NCBI GenBank assembly: GCA_018436725.1
Contig: JAHDKT010000062.1
Coordinates: forward strand, 1 to 64,000
Length of the DNA stretch: 64,000 nucleotides
Direction: 5' to 3'
DNA from: Synergistaceae bacterium
Lineage (GTDB): Bacteria > Synergistota > Synergistia > Synergistales > Aminobacteriaceae
The notes beneath the pieces were generated by a model, which saw nothing but the letters and a program-made list of their open reading frames with translations, did not search any database and had not been told where the DNA came from. Positions 26,891 through 35,183 of the stretch are shown here, in pieces. The position numbers were made by a program, and so were the translations under genes. Within the stretch, counting starts at the first letter, position 1; each line of letters starts with the position of its first letter.

Positions 26891-27306
26891 ACGGCGGTTA
26901 CTTCTTCTACGACAGCAAGAACGCCGTCTCCGCGTCCGAACTCGCCAATCTCTATCGCTTCACGCGCTGGGGAAGGAGTCGATCCGTCGAAGATATCGAC
27001 CGGATGCTCCGCGGCACTTCGATGTGCTTCAGCGTTCGGTACGAGGAGCATCTTGTCGCCTTCTGCCGCATACTCACGGACTTCGTCTACAGAGGCTCCC
27101 TCTGGGATATCATGGTGCACCCGGATCATCAGGGAAAGAAAGTGGGCACGGCGCTTCTCGACTACGCGCTGAATCACCCCGCGATCAAGACGATTCCGCT
27201 GATCATCACCTATACCAGCGAACTCGCCCCCTTTCTCGTCCCGCACGGCTTCGCCCCGAAAGAGGGCGCCCTCATGCTCCTGAGGCGGCCGATTGAGTAT
27301 TCCTGA
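26887..27306 (+). CDS. GNAT-family N-acetyltransferase
   Basis: The core motif A of GNAT proteins is visible as IMVHPDHQGKKVGTALLDYAL (residues ~73-93), which binds acetyl-CoA. The 139-residue length suits a minimal GNAT domain, and the C-terminal FLVPHGFAPKEGALMLLRRP is typical. A TTG start at 26887 is chosen because GGAGGAA lies six bases upstream and the codon overlaps the previous stop (TTGA). The substrate is unknown. Confidence 0.8.
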   Translation: MNGGYFFYDSKNAVSASELANLYRFTRWGRSRSVEDIDRMLRGTSMCFSVRYEEHLVAFCRILTDFVYRGSLWDIMVHPDHQGKKVGTALLDYALNHPAIKTIPLIITYTSELAPFLVPHGFAPKEGALMLLRRPIEYS

Positions 27307-27943
27307 AGCGCTTCGGCGTTTCGCCCTCCACTTGATCTGGCCGCGAGCGTGTCCCTTCTGCGGCGCTCTCGGCGAACCGGCGTGCGTTCTCTGCCTGCTG
27401 CCGCTGCTCGAACCGCCCCTGCCCATGGAGCTTGAGAACATCGCGCTCTGGTCGGGAGGGGAGCACGACGGCGTCCTTCGGGAGCTTGTGCTCGCGTTGA
27501 AATACGGGGGAGACCGTTCCCTCGGCGTCGCAATGGGCCGCGCGCTGGGGCGAATCTTCCCCCGCCCCGACGCCGATCTGCTCGTACCGGTTCCGCTGCA
27601 CGAAGGAAGCGAACGAGCCTACAACCAGTCGTTCGCACTCGCAAAAGGCGCGGCGAGAGAGTGGGGGATACCCGTGCGCGAAGGGTTGGCCTGGAACACG
27701 CAGCGAAGAGCCCAGACATCGCTCGGTTCCGACGAGCGCAGAGCGATGTCCGCCGACGCCTTTTCCCCTCTATCGAAGATTCTCTTCGGAAAACGGATCG
27801 TCCTCGTGGACGACGTCGCCACGACGGGGACGACATTTGAAAGAGCGGCGGAAAGCGTTCGACGAGGAGGCGGCGTTCCCGTCCTCGCACTTTCGTGGTC
27901 CTGCGCGCCCCGGACTAAAGAGCGGATGCGCGCCGTCCGATAA
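27293..27943 (+). CDS. ComF-family phosphoribosyltransferase-like protein
   Basis: The protein has an N-terminal four-cysteine zinc site (CPFCGALGEPACVLC, residues 20-34) and a C-terminal type I phosphoribosyltransferase fold with the PRPP loop IVLVDDVATTGTTFERAA. This is the ComF/GntX plan; in competent bacteria ComFC aids DNA uptake. It begins with TTG, overlapping the GNAT gene by 14 bases. Its last codons carry a sigma-28-like promoter for the next operon. Confidence 0.87.
   Translation: MSIPEALRRFALHLIWPRACPFCGALGEPACVLCLLPLLEPPLPMELENIALWSGGEHDGVLRELVLALKYGGDRSLGVAMGRALGRIFPRPDADLLVPVPLHEGSERAYNQSFALAKGAAREWGIPVREGLAWNTQRRAQTSLGSDERRAMSADAFSPLSKILFGKRIVLVDDVATTGTTFERAAESVRRGGGVPVLALSWSCAPRTKERMRAVR
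27916..27943 (+). promoter_or_regulatory. Sigma-28 (FliA-type) promoter for flgM-flgN-flgK-flgL-fliW-csrA
   Basis: TAAAG at 27916-27920 and TCCGATAA at 27936-27943 match the flagellar sigma consensus TAAA-N15-GCCGATAA at all but one base, with a 16-base spacer. The boxes are inside the end of comF and 42 bases before the flgM start. Late flagellar genes such as flgM and flgK are commonly sigma-28 dependent, which supports the call. Confidence 0.7.
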
Positions 27944-27984
27944 CGAATGTGAAGAGAAAAGTTTCTCCTTTCGGGGTGATGATG

Positions 27985-28272
27985 ATGATTGACAAGATTC
28001 CCGGTGTGTACGGACCGAGCGTAGTCGACAAGCTCAATGCGAAAAAAGGGTACAAGGCTCCCCGCGAGGGGGGCAAGGGCGACGGCGTGGAGTTCAGCTC
28101 CTTCGCCGTGGCGCTCGCCAAGGTATCCGGCGAGCTGAAAAAGATACCCGACGTCCGCGAGCAGCTTGTCGAGGACTTCAAAAAACAGATAGCCGAAGGC
28201 ACGTACTCTCCGGATATGAACAAAGTGGCGCGAAGCCTGATCGGCGCGGGGCTGCTCGACCGGGAGGAGTAG
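27985..28272 (+). CDS. flgM: Anti-sigma-28 factor FlgM
   Basis: The C-terminal half, VREQLVEDFKKQIAEGTYSP followed by DMNKVARSLIGAGL, matches the FlgM segment that binds sigma-28. FlgM holds the sigma factor inactive until the hook is complete and it is exported. ATGs at 27979, 27982 and 27985 follow TCGGGGTG; the last (95 residues) has the best spacing. A GTG at 27949 would add 12 residues with no clear ribosome-binding site. Confidence 0.85.
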   Translation: MIDKIPGVYGPSVVDKLNAKKGYKAPREGGKGDGVEFSSFAVALAKVSGELKKIPDVREQLVEDFKKQIAEGTYSPDMNKVARSLIGAGLLDREE

Positions 28273-28274
28273 GC

Positions 28275-28727
28275 GTGCCCTCCCCGTCCTCTCTGGGAGA
28301 CGCGCTGACGAAGCAGGCGGAGATCCTGCGCAGGCTCGGTGATGTCACGGTACGGCAGAGAGAGGCGCTCAAAGAAGGGCGCCTCGAATTATTGCAAGAC
28401 CTCTTCCGTGAACAGCAGGCGGCCGGTTTCGCCGCCGAAGCCGCCGAAGAGCGGCGCAGACGCGCAGCTTCCGAACTGGCGGCCGCGCTTGGGTGCGAAT
28501 CCAACGTATCGGCCATTTGTTCGCGACTCCCGGAACAGGAGGCCCTGTTCCTCAAAGAACGGGCGGACGCCGTTCTGCGACAGGTCAGAGTGCTTCAATC
28601 GGAGATGTACATCCTCTCCTCGCTTGTCGACGAGAACCAGCGCCTCAACGGCATGATGGCCGCAGAATGGAGACGGCTCGAAGGCATGTACCCCTCCTCG
28701 AAATCGGGCGTCGACTTCAAAGGATAA
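28275..28727 (+). CDS. flgN: Flagellar export chaperone FlgN
   Basis: A 150-residue, almost wholly helical protein. The position between flgM and flgK, and the heptad-rich pattern ending KERADAVLRQVRVLQSEMYILSS, fit FlgN, which keeps FlgK and FlgL unfolded for export. It starts with GTG two bases after the flgM stop. Sequence conservation in this family is low, so the call leans on context. Confidence 0.75.
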   Translation: MPSPSSLGDALTKQAEILRRLGDVTVRQREALKEGRLELLQDLFREQQAAGFAAEAAEERRRRAASELAAALGCESNVSAICSRLPEQEALFLKERADAVLRQVRVLQSEMYILSSLVDENQRLNGMMAAEWRRLEGMYPSSKSGVDFKG

Positions 28728-28743
28728 GGAGGCAACCATCCCC

Positions 28744-31263
28744 ATGTTGAACAGCTTTTTCGGACTCGAAATGGGCCGCCGCGCCCTGGACTACTTCCGC
28801 CGGGGAATGGAGACCGCCGGGCATAACATCGCGAACGCCGACGTCGAAGGGTACTCCCGCCAGCGCGTCGAGGCCTCCACGACCGCGCCGTTCACCGACC
28901 CCGGGCTCAACCGGCCGGCGATCCCCGGACAGATAGGTACCGGCGTCAAGATCGACGCCATCGTCCGCCTCCGAGACGCTTTCCTAGACATTCAGTTCCG
29001 CGAGGAGACCACTGTCAAGGGGTACTGGGAGCAGATCGACAGGGCGCTCACCACCCTCGAAGTGTACGTCAACGAACCGGGCGGCAAAGGACTGAAGACC
29101 TCTCTCGACGAATACTGGACAAGTCTGCAGGAACTCCACAAGCGTCCCGACAGCTCCGCCGTCCGCGAGGAGATCGTCGAAAAAACAAAGAATCTCACCG
29201 TCTATCTCGACCAGCTCGTCCGCAATTACGACGAGTACAGAGTCGCGATGAACCGAGAGGTCAAGCTGATGGTGGAAGAGGCCAACACCCTCATCGACCA
29301 GATCGCGGCGCTCAATGTCACCATCGCACAGGTACAGGGGGCGGGGGGGAACCCCAACGACCTCATGGACCGGCGCGATCTTATGGTCGAAAAACTCTCG
29401 AAGTTTCTCGACATCAGCGTCAACCCCCCGTGCCTCGAAGGCGACGGCGAATTCAAGATCGACTTGCACGGGAAACTGCTCGTTCAGGGAGACAAGACGC
29501 GCCATCTCGTCCTCGTCGACGTGATCGGGAATAATGGCTTCTACGATGTTCAGGTGGAAGACAATCTCTTCGACATCGTCTCCAACAGCAACATCCTCCA
29601 TGCCATCGTCGAGCAGGGCGCTCCCGAGGCGGTACACTCCGTCAATGTACAACGACTTGCCACCGAGACCGCGTGGGCCGTCGGTCAGGGAGACTCTTCC
29701 TGCCCGGAGCGGGTAAAGCCGGAAACGACCGCGGAGGCTCTCAACCTCAGCGGCTCGTTCTCTCTCCAGGTCGGTTCCAGAGGGACTCGAGTCGCCTCGT
29801 CCATCTTCACCAACGACCCTCCGGGGGTCGGCGTCGTGCTCGGACCTGGAAATGCAGGCAACGAATACATCTTCAGAGTCTCCGCCCACGACACGGAGCG
29901 GAATGTCGCCGTCGCGTGGGACGACGTGACGGATCCTCTGAACCCCCGCTGGAACATCTCCGTGGACGGAGTGCACGCAGGATTCTCGAACACCGGCTCT
30001 CTTACCCTGAACGACCTTCACTCCGCGCTTACCGGATTCGCGCCAAACGTCACCGTCTCGGTGAACGCCGCGGGAAGCCAGCTCGGCTTCGCCGCTCCGG
30101 AAAACGATCTCCTCTCGATCGTCGACATCAAGGGTGACCTCGGGGCCAGGCTGGGCATCGTCAACGACGCCCCCGTCATCACCATCGACGTCGTCGAGGA
30201 AGATACGCTGGAGACCATTCGGAACAAGATCAACAGCGCATACGGGGCAGCCTCCGGACTTGACCGCCCGGAAGACTGGCTCCATGCCTCGATAGAGTTT
30301 GACGTGTCGACGAACAGCCACTACCTCGTCCTCGAAAGCAACACGGTCGGAGAGGCGCACCGGATAAACATTCTCGGAGACGCGAAGGGAAGCCTTCAGA
30401 TTGCGAAGAGGCTCGGCCTGCTTAACGGCGCCGACGAGGGTACCAGTTACCGGAGCGTCTCGCGCGACGCGGCCTTCACCTTCGACGGGAAGCTCTACCT
30501 CTCCGAGAGCAACGCATTGCGGAACGCACGGCGGGTTCCCGTGCAGAACGACTACTCCGCAAGCGCTTTGGAGGAAGTCTCCGAAGGTGTCCGCCTCGAC
30601 CTCAAATCCGTCGGCCAGTCGAGCATCACCGTCCGCCACCACATTAAGGGAGGCGCGATCAAAGGAGCGCTCGAAGCTCGCGACGATATCATCCTCGGCT
30701 TTATGGACGTTTTCGACGAGATCGCCTACTCCCTGTCGAGCGAGATGAACGCGCTCCACTACGCGGGGCACGGTATGGGAGAAAACGCTTCGACCACGGG
30801 GATCGCCTATTTCGCTCCCATCGCCGCGCGCTACGGCGCCGGTCGTAACCTCTCCATCAACCGCGCCATCGACGAGGACCGAAGCCTGATCGCGGCGGCC
30901 AGCGGCGACGGGCACGGCTACACTCTGGGCGAAGGGGACGGCAGCAACGCCCTCCGCATGGCCCAGCTCAAACAGACGAAAGTGCTTCAAGGCCGCAGCT
31001 CCGACTTCAACACGTTCTACGAGGCGTTCATCGCCAACCTCGGCTCCCAGGGGCAGCGCGCGCAGACCATGCTCAAAAACCAGAATACCCTGCTCAACCA
31101 GATCGACAATCAGCGCCAGTCCGTCATGGGCGTCAACATCGACGAGGAGATGATGGACATCATCAAGTTTCAACAGGCGTTCAACGCCATATCGCGCTAT
31201 ATCACCACCATCGACGAGATGCTCGACAAGATCATCAACGGCATGGGCGTCGTCGGCAGATAA
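28744..31263 (+). CDS. flgK: Flagellar hook-associated protein FlgK
   Basis: The N-terminal rod-type motif (ENTAGHNIANADVEGYSRQRV-like region at residues ~20-40) and the C-terminal VMGVNIDEEMMDIIKFQQAFNAISRYITTIDEMLDKII identify FlgK, the first hook-filament junction protein. At 839 residues it is well above the usual 500-650. The excess is in the middle (about residues 330-610) and includes module-like segments such as TLETIRNKINSAYGA followed by YLVLESNTVGEAHRI, which resemble modules in the next gene. Confidence 0.94.
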   Translation: MLNSFFGLEMGRRALDYFRRGMETAGHNIANADVEGYSRQRVEASTTAPFTDPGLNRPAIPGQIGTGVKIDAIVRLRDAFLDIQFREETTVKGYWEQIDRALTTLEVYVNEPGGKGLKTSLDEYWTSLQELHKRPDSSAVREEIVEKTKNLTVYLDQLVRNYDEYRVAMNREVKLMVEEANTLIDQIAALNVTIAQVQGAGGNPNDLMDRRDLMVEKLSKFLDISVNPPCLEGDGEFKIDLHGKLLVQGDKTRHLVLVDVIGNNGFYDVQVEDNLFDIVSNSNILHAIVEQGAPEAVHSVNVQRLATETAWAVGQGDSSCPERVKPETTAEALNLSGSFSLQVGSRGTRVASSIFTNDPPGVGVVLGPGNAGNEYIFRVSAHDTERNVAVAWDDVTDPLNPRWNISVDGVHAGFSNTGSLTLNDLHSALTGFAPNVTVSVNAAGSQLGFAAPENDLLSIVDIKGDLGARLGIVNDAPVITIDVVEEDTLETIRNKINSAYGAASGLDRPEDWLHASIEFDVSTNSHYLVLESNTVGEAHRINILGDAKGSLQIAKRLGLLNGADEGTSYRSVSRDAAFTFDGKLYLSESNALRNARRVPVQNDYSASALEEVSEGVRLDLKSVGQSSITVRHHIKGGAIKGALEARDDIILGFMDVFDEIAYSLSSEMNALHYAGHGMGENASTTGIAYFAPIAARYGAGRNLSINRAIDEDRSLIAAASGDGHGYTLGEGDGSNALRMAQLKQTKVLQGRSSDFNTFYEAFIANLGSQGQRAQTMLKNQNTLLNQIDNQRQSVMGVNIDEEMMDIIKFQQAFNAISRYITTIDEMLDKIINGMGVVGR

Positions 31264-31284
31264 AGGACGGAGGGAGGAATCGCC

Positions 31285-34200
31285 ATGCAGCGAGTAACCA
31301 ATACGATGGTCCAGAACCTCATGCTGTCGGACATGCACAAGAACCTCTCCCGTCTGCTGGACTATCAGCAGCAGCTTGCCACGGGGAAGAAACACTCCCG
31401 CCCGTCGGACCACCCCATAGATGTCACACGGGAGCTTGCGCTCCAGACGACGCTGCTGGAGAACACGCAGTACATCCGCAACCAGGACGACGCCATGACA
31501 TGGCTCGCCAACACGGACGCCGCCTTCAACCAGATGATGGACGTCACCCACCGCATCCGGGAACTGACCATCTACGCGGGCAACGGCGCGCTCGGCCCCG
31601 GGGAGACGCAGGCAATCGCTGCGGAGATCATGGAGCTGCAGGAAGAACTGCGAAACATAGCCAACTACTCCGTTGAAGGGCGCTTTTTACTTTCAGGGCT
31701 TTCCACCGGCGTCCGCCCCTTCGAACGCGATGCTCAGGGGAACGTGGTGTACATGGGAAACACCGGCAAGGTAAAGTACGAGATGGAGCGAAGCGTCATC
31801 GGCGACGTCAGTTTCCATGGTCGCGAAGTGTTCCAGCAGGTCTACACCACGAACACCCTCACCAGCGTGGAGGTCCCCATAGACTTCCTCTGGAAAGGGC
31901 GGGACGAGATCGTCCAGATAAAAGTCGGCGACCGGATGGTCAAAGTGCGCCTCGGCGAGGAGTGGACCGACAGAAACATCGACGGTACTGTCGACATTAC
32001 CGACTACAACCGCTTCCGCGACTCGGGAGAAGTGGAGGGGCTCACCCTCGACCGGATCGCGCAGCTTATCAACGAGAGCATGAATATGGGCGACGTCAGT
32101 CGCCTCGTCTCCGTCGGCGTGCAGAAGGACTCCAACAACGGCACCCAAAGGCTCGTCTTCCAGAGCCATACAGGGGAACCCATCCAGGTAACTAGCTGGC
32201 CGGAGACCGACAGAGCGCAGCAGACGCAGAGCATCGTGGGACTTGACGCCGCTGCATGGGTTGCCGGCGACGGCACGATACGCGTCTTTTTCCCCGAAGG
32301 CGGCGAGGATGCCACTCTAACCATCGATGGCGCCGATACCCTTGGCACCATCGCAACAAAAATTTCCTCCGTTCTCGGAATCGAGGCCAGGGTCGACGTC
32401 GACGGAGATAGATTAGTAGTAAGTGCCAGTAAAACCGGAGCGAAGTTCAGCATGGAACTTACCGGCGCAGCGCGCTCGCTTTTCTCCACATCTGTGGACG
32501 ACGTAGTGACGGTGACTTCGGAGGAATCCCTCCGTCCCGTCGATCACAGCCACATCGACTTTGCGACCCTGATGGGGATGGAGACGACGCTGAAGAGCCG
32601 CCAGTTCGGCGACGGCGAAACATTTCCTATCGGTATCGGAGCCGACTTGCACCTTCGTTTCGAGAGCGGTAAGAATTTCTCGGAACTTAAAATCGACGGC
32701 GGAACCGCGTTGACGGTCGACCAACTCGCCGAGCGCATCCGACAGGTCGCGGGCGACTGGCTTGAAGTCGTGGTGCAAGAGGACGAGACCGAGAGCGGTT
32801 TGGGAACAAGCCAAAACATCGAAGAGATGACCAAGCGCCTGATCCTTCGCCCGAAGGACAACCAGCCGCTCGTCGTTTTCGACAAGAATACGTCGGGTTA
32901 TGCGATGGACCTCGGTTTTTCCACCGCGATCCAAAGCAACGGAGGGTTGAATGTCGTCTTCCCCGCTTTTCCGTGCCTCGACCCCAATATGGCCGGGCAG
33001 CTCAAGGTAACCGTCGGCGGCAAGGATTTTACGGTAAAAATCTATCCGGACGACGTCCTGTCGAATACTCCTCCGGGTGTGAACCAAATCAAGGTCATGG
33101 AACAGATAGTAAAGCAGGTCAACGCCGCCGCCGGAGAGACCATGCTCGGCTACACCGTGCTGGACAGTACAACGGGACAGACCTCGCTCTATGCGAAAAA
33201 CGGCGAAGCGTTGAGGGTAGTGGATCTTCCGATAGGGGACCCTTCATGGACCCCCTCGTATTCAATGGGCATCGCGCTCCAGATGGGAATCGCATCGGGC
33301 ATAACGAGCGCCCCAGTTGCCGAAAGCCCCTTGGCGGCGGGAGGGACCATACGTATCGAATCGCTCGGCCGTTCAGTCGACGTAGACATCTCGGCGGGAG
33401 ATACGCCGCAGCATGTTGCCGACAAGATTCGAAATGCTGCGGGGAGCTGGCTCGACGTTGCCTATTTCGACCCCGAGAAACCCGACGATCCTTTGAACCC
33501 GAGTAATGTGCAGTTGAATATCGCCGCAAAGGACGGATCGCCGCTCTCGATATTCGACGTGACGGGAGATGTTGCCTCCACGGTGAACATCGATAATGCC
33601 GTACGGGGAACCGTGAATGTAGCCGGATGGGCTCTTGACGTCAACCCGGCGAACAATCTGCTCTCCATCGAAGTCGACGGCTATGCGCACACGATCGACC
33701 TCAATGCCGTTTTCGACAGCAACGGCGTGGGCGGTATAGATATCGAGGATGTCGTCGCGGCCATAAATGCTCGCTTCCAAGGGCAGGATGTGAAGGCGCA
33801 ACTGGTAAATGAGGGGGCGGCGCGACACCTTGTTCTCACCTCTCCGCGAGGCTATTCCGTCGAAGTCGGAGGAACGGCCCGTGCTGCTCTTACGGGAGCG
33901 GCAACGACGACGGATTCCCGTGCAGGCTCCCCCTCCGCGCGCTACACGCAGAACATCGTCGTCCGCACGGCTTCTGACGGCAAGAAGACCGACTTCTTCG
34001 GCGTCCTTGGAAACCTCGCCAACTCCGTCACCGCGGAGGACCGTGAAGGGCTGAGCAACACGATGCTGAAGCAGATCGACGACTTTATCGACAATTTGCT
34101 CCGCTGCCGCACATCGGGCGGCGCCATCCTGAAGAGGTATGAGAACAACCAGGCGCGCTTCAAGCAGAACAACACCTATATCACCGAACTCTACAGCAAG

Positions 34201-34323
34201 GTTTCAGATATAGATCTTGCCGAGACCAGCACTAATTTCGCGATGGCCCAGGCGGTCTACCAGTCCAGCCTCGCAGTCATCGCCAAGATCGTCCAGCCCA
34301 CCTTGGTGGATTTCCTGCGGTAG
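31285..34323 (+). CDS. flgL: Flagellar hook-associated protein FlgL, very large form
   Basis: The ends are FlgL-like: MQRVTNTMVQNLMLSDMHKN at the start, and ELYSKVSDIDLAETSTNFAM with YQSSLAVIAKIVQPTLVDFL at the end. FlgL normally has about 300-550 residues; this has 1012. Residues ~195-890 contain about six diverged modules, each with a DTL..IA..I helix, then a strand pair ending RLVL or similar and a G.P..V turn (near 252, 351, 476, 600, 706 and 818). The modules resemble the flagellin IN type and are probably surface exposed. Confidence 0.9.
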   Translation: MQRVTNTMVQNLMLSDMHKNLSRLLDYQQQLATGKKHSRPSDHPIDVTRELALQTTLLENTQYIRNQDDAMTWLANTDAAFNQMMDVTHRIRELTIYAGNGALGPGETQAIAAEIMELQEELRNIANYSVEGRFLLSGLSTGVRPFERDAQGNVVYMGNTGKVKYEMERSVIGDVSFHGREVFQQVYTTNTLTSVEVPIDFLWKGRDEIVQIKVGDRMVKVRLGEEWTDRNIDGTVDITDYNRFRDSGEVEGLTLDRIAQLINESMNMGDVSRLVSVGVQKDSNNGTQRLVFQSHTGEPIQVTSWPETDRAQQTQSIVGLDAAAWVAGDGTIRVFFPEGGEDATLTIDGADTLGTIATKISSVLGIEARVDVDGDRLVVSASKTGAKFSMELTGAARSLFSTSVDDVVTVTSEESLRPVDHSHIDFATLMGMETTLKSRQFGDGETFPIGIGADLHLRFESGKNFSELKIDGGTALTVDQLAERIRQVAGDWLEVVVQEDETESGLGTSQNIEEMTKRLILRPKDNQPLVVFDKNTSGYAMDLGFSTAIQSNGGLNVVFPAFPCLDPNMAGQLKVTVGGKDFTVKIYPDDVLSNTPPGVNQIKVMEQIVKQVNAAAGETMLGYTVLDSTTGQTSLYAKNGEALRVVDLPIGDPSWTPSYSMGIALQMGIASGITSAPVAESPLAAGGTIRIESLGRSVDVDISAGDTPQHVADKIRNAAGSWLDVAYFDPEKPDDPLNPSNVQLNIAAKDGSPLSIFDVTGDVASTVNIDNAVRGTVNVAGWALDVNPANNLLSIEVDGYAHTIDLNAVFDSNGVGGIDIEDVVAAINARFQGQDVKAQLVNEGAARHLVLTSPRGYSVEVGGTARAALTGAATTTDSRAGSPSARYTQNIVVRTASDGKKTDFFGVLGNLANSVTAEDREGLSNTMLKQIDDFIDNLLRCRTSGGAILKRYENNQARFKQNNTYITELYSKVSDIDLAETSTNFAMAQAVYQSSLAVIAKIVQPTLVDFLR

Positions 34324-34367
34324 CGCTGGCAATAATAATGTTTCTAAGACACTCGGAGGTGCGTTTC

Positions 34368-34901
34368 GTGCCATTAGAAATTAAAACAACACGATTTGGG
34401 CAGTTTACGGTCAACGACGAGGATATCATCCGTTTCCCGCAGGGAATTCCCGGATTCGAGACGCATAAGGAGTGGGCGATCACCGGAGAGGACGATAACC
34501 CTGTAAAGTGGCTCCAGAGCCTCGCGGACGGCGATGTCGCCCTGCCCGTAACGCACCCGACGGTACTCATGAAAGAGTACGCCCCGCGCTTCGCCGACGA
34601 GGACCTGCAAACTGTTCGCTGCGGCGAGGACAAGAATCTCGTTTTGCTTATAGTTCTTACCATCCCCGAAGGCAATCCGTGGGATATGACCGCGAATCTT
34701 CGCGCTCCCCTCATCATCAACCACGTCGAACGCATCGGAGTCCAGGTGATCGCGATGAACGAGGAGTATGCTTTGCGTCACCCCGTCTTTCATCATCAGG
34801 GGAACGAAGAGGAGCATGTCGACACGTCTCCATGCGGGACGGCCGGAGATTCCGGCGACGGAGGGACTCCTTCCGCCTCTACGACGACGGAGGGAGAATA
34901 G
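34368..34901 (+). CDS. fliW: Flagellar assembly factor FliW
   Basis: FliW binds both flagellin and CsrA. The family motif IIRFPQGIPGFETHKEW is at residues ~20-36 and NPWDMTANLRAPLIIN follows later. A GTG at 34368, seven bases after GGAGGT, gives 177 residues; the ATG at 34338 lacks a ribosome-binding site. The C-terminal 35 residues are low complexity. The gene overlaps csrA by one base, the classic fliW-csrA pair. Confidence 0.93.
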   Translation: MPLEIKTTRFGQFTVNDEDIIRFPQGIPGFETHKEWAITGEDDNPVKWLQSLADGDVALPVTHPTVLMKEYAPRFADEDLQTVRCGEDKNLVLLIVLTIPEGNPWDMTANLRAPLIINHVERIGVQVIAMNEEYALRHPVFHHQGNEEEHVDTSPCGTAGDSGDGGTPSASTTTEGE

Positions 34902-35137
34902 TGCTTGTCCTGTCGCGGCGCGCCGGCGAATCCATCCGGATCGGAGAGGATATAGAAGTTCACCTCCTCGAAGTCAGGGGCGATACCGTCAGAATGGGCA
35001 TCCAAGCCCCCAAGAGCGTCAAGGTCTGGCGGAACGAACTCTTCGAAGCGGTAGCCATGGAAAACAAGGCCGCGGCCAAGGTGACGCCCCTCGACCTGCG
35101 CGACCTCTTCAAAAAACAGGACGACGGTCGCCGATAA
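34901..35137 (+). CDS. csrA: Translational regulator CsrA
   Basis: The 78-residue protein starts MLVLSRRAGESIRIGEDI and contains VRMGIQAPKSVKVWRNEL, carrying the conserved L4, R6 and R44-region residues that bind GGA motifs in mRNA leaders. It starts with GTG overlapping the fliW stop. With FliW upstream and flagellin downstream, the probable target is the flagellin leader, which contains two suitable sites. Confidence 0.95.
   Translation: MLVLSRRAGESIRIGEDIEVHLLEVRGDTVRMGIQAPKSVKVWRNELFEAVAMENKAAAKVTPLDLRDLFKKQDDGRR
35111..35137 (+). promoter_or_regulatory. Candidate sigma-28 promoter for the maf gene
   Basis: GCCGATAA at 35130-35137 is a perfect match to the flagellar sigma -10 consensus and coincides with the last codons and stop of csrA. 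The -35 region at 35111-35114 is AAAA (consensus TAAA), exactly 15 bases upstream. It lies 46 bases before the maf ATG. Because the -10 overlaps coding sequence, chance is not excluded. Confidence 0.5.
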
Positions 35138-35183
35138 TGAAATATATGCTGAAAACAGCCAGCTTTAGAAAGGTTGATTTTTG

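Noticed and set aside
28984-31551. 855-residue minus-strand open frame across flgK
   Set aside because: Antisense of flgK, extending into flgL; composition is V/D/H-rich with no recognisable motif.
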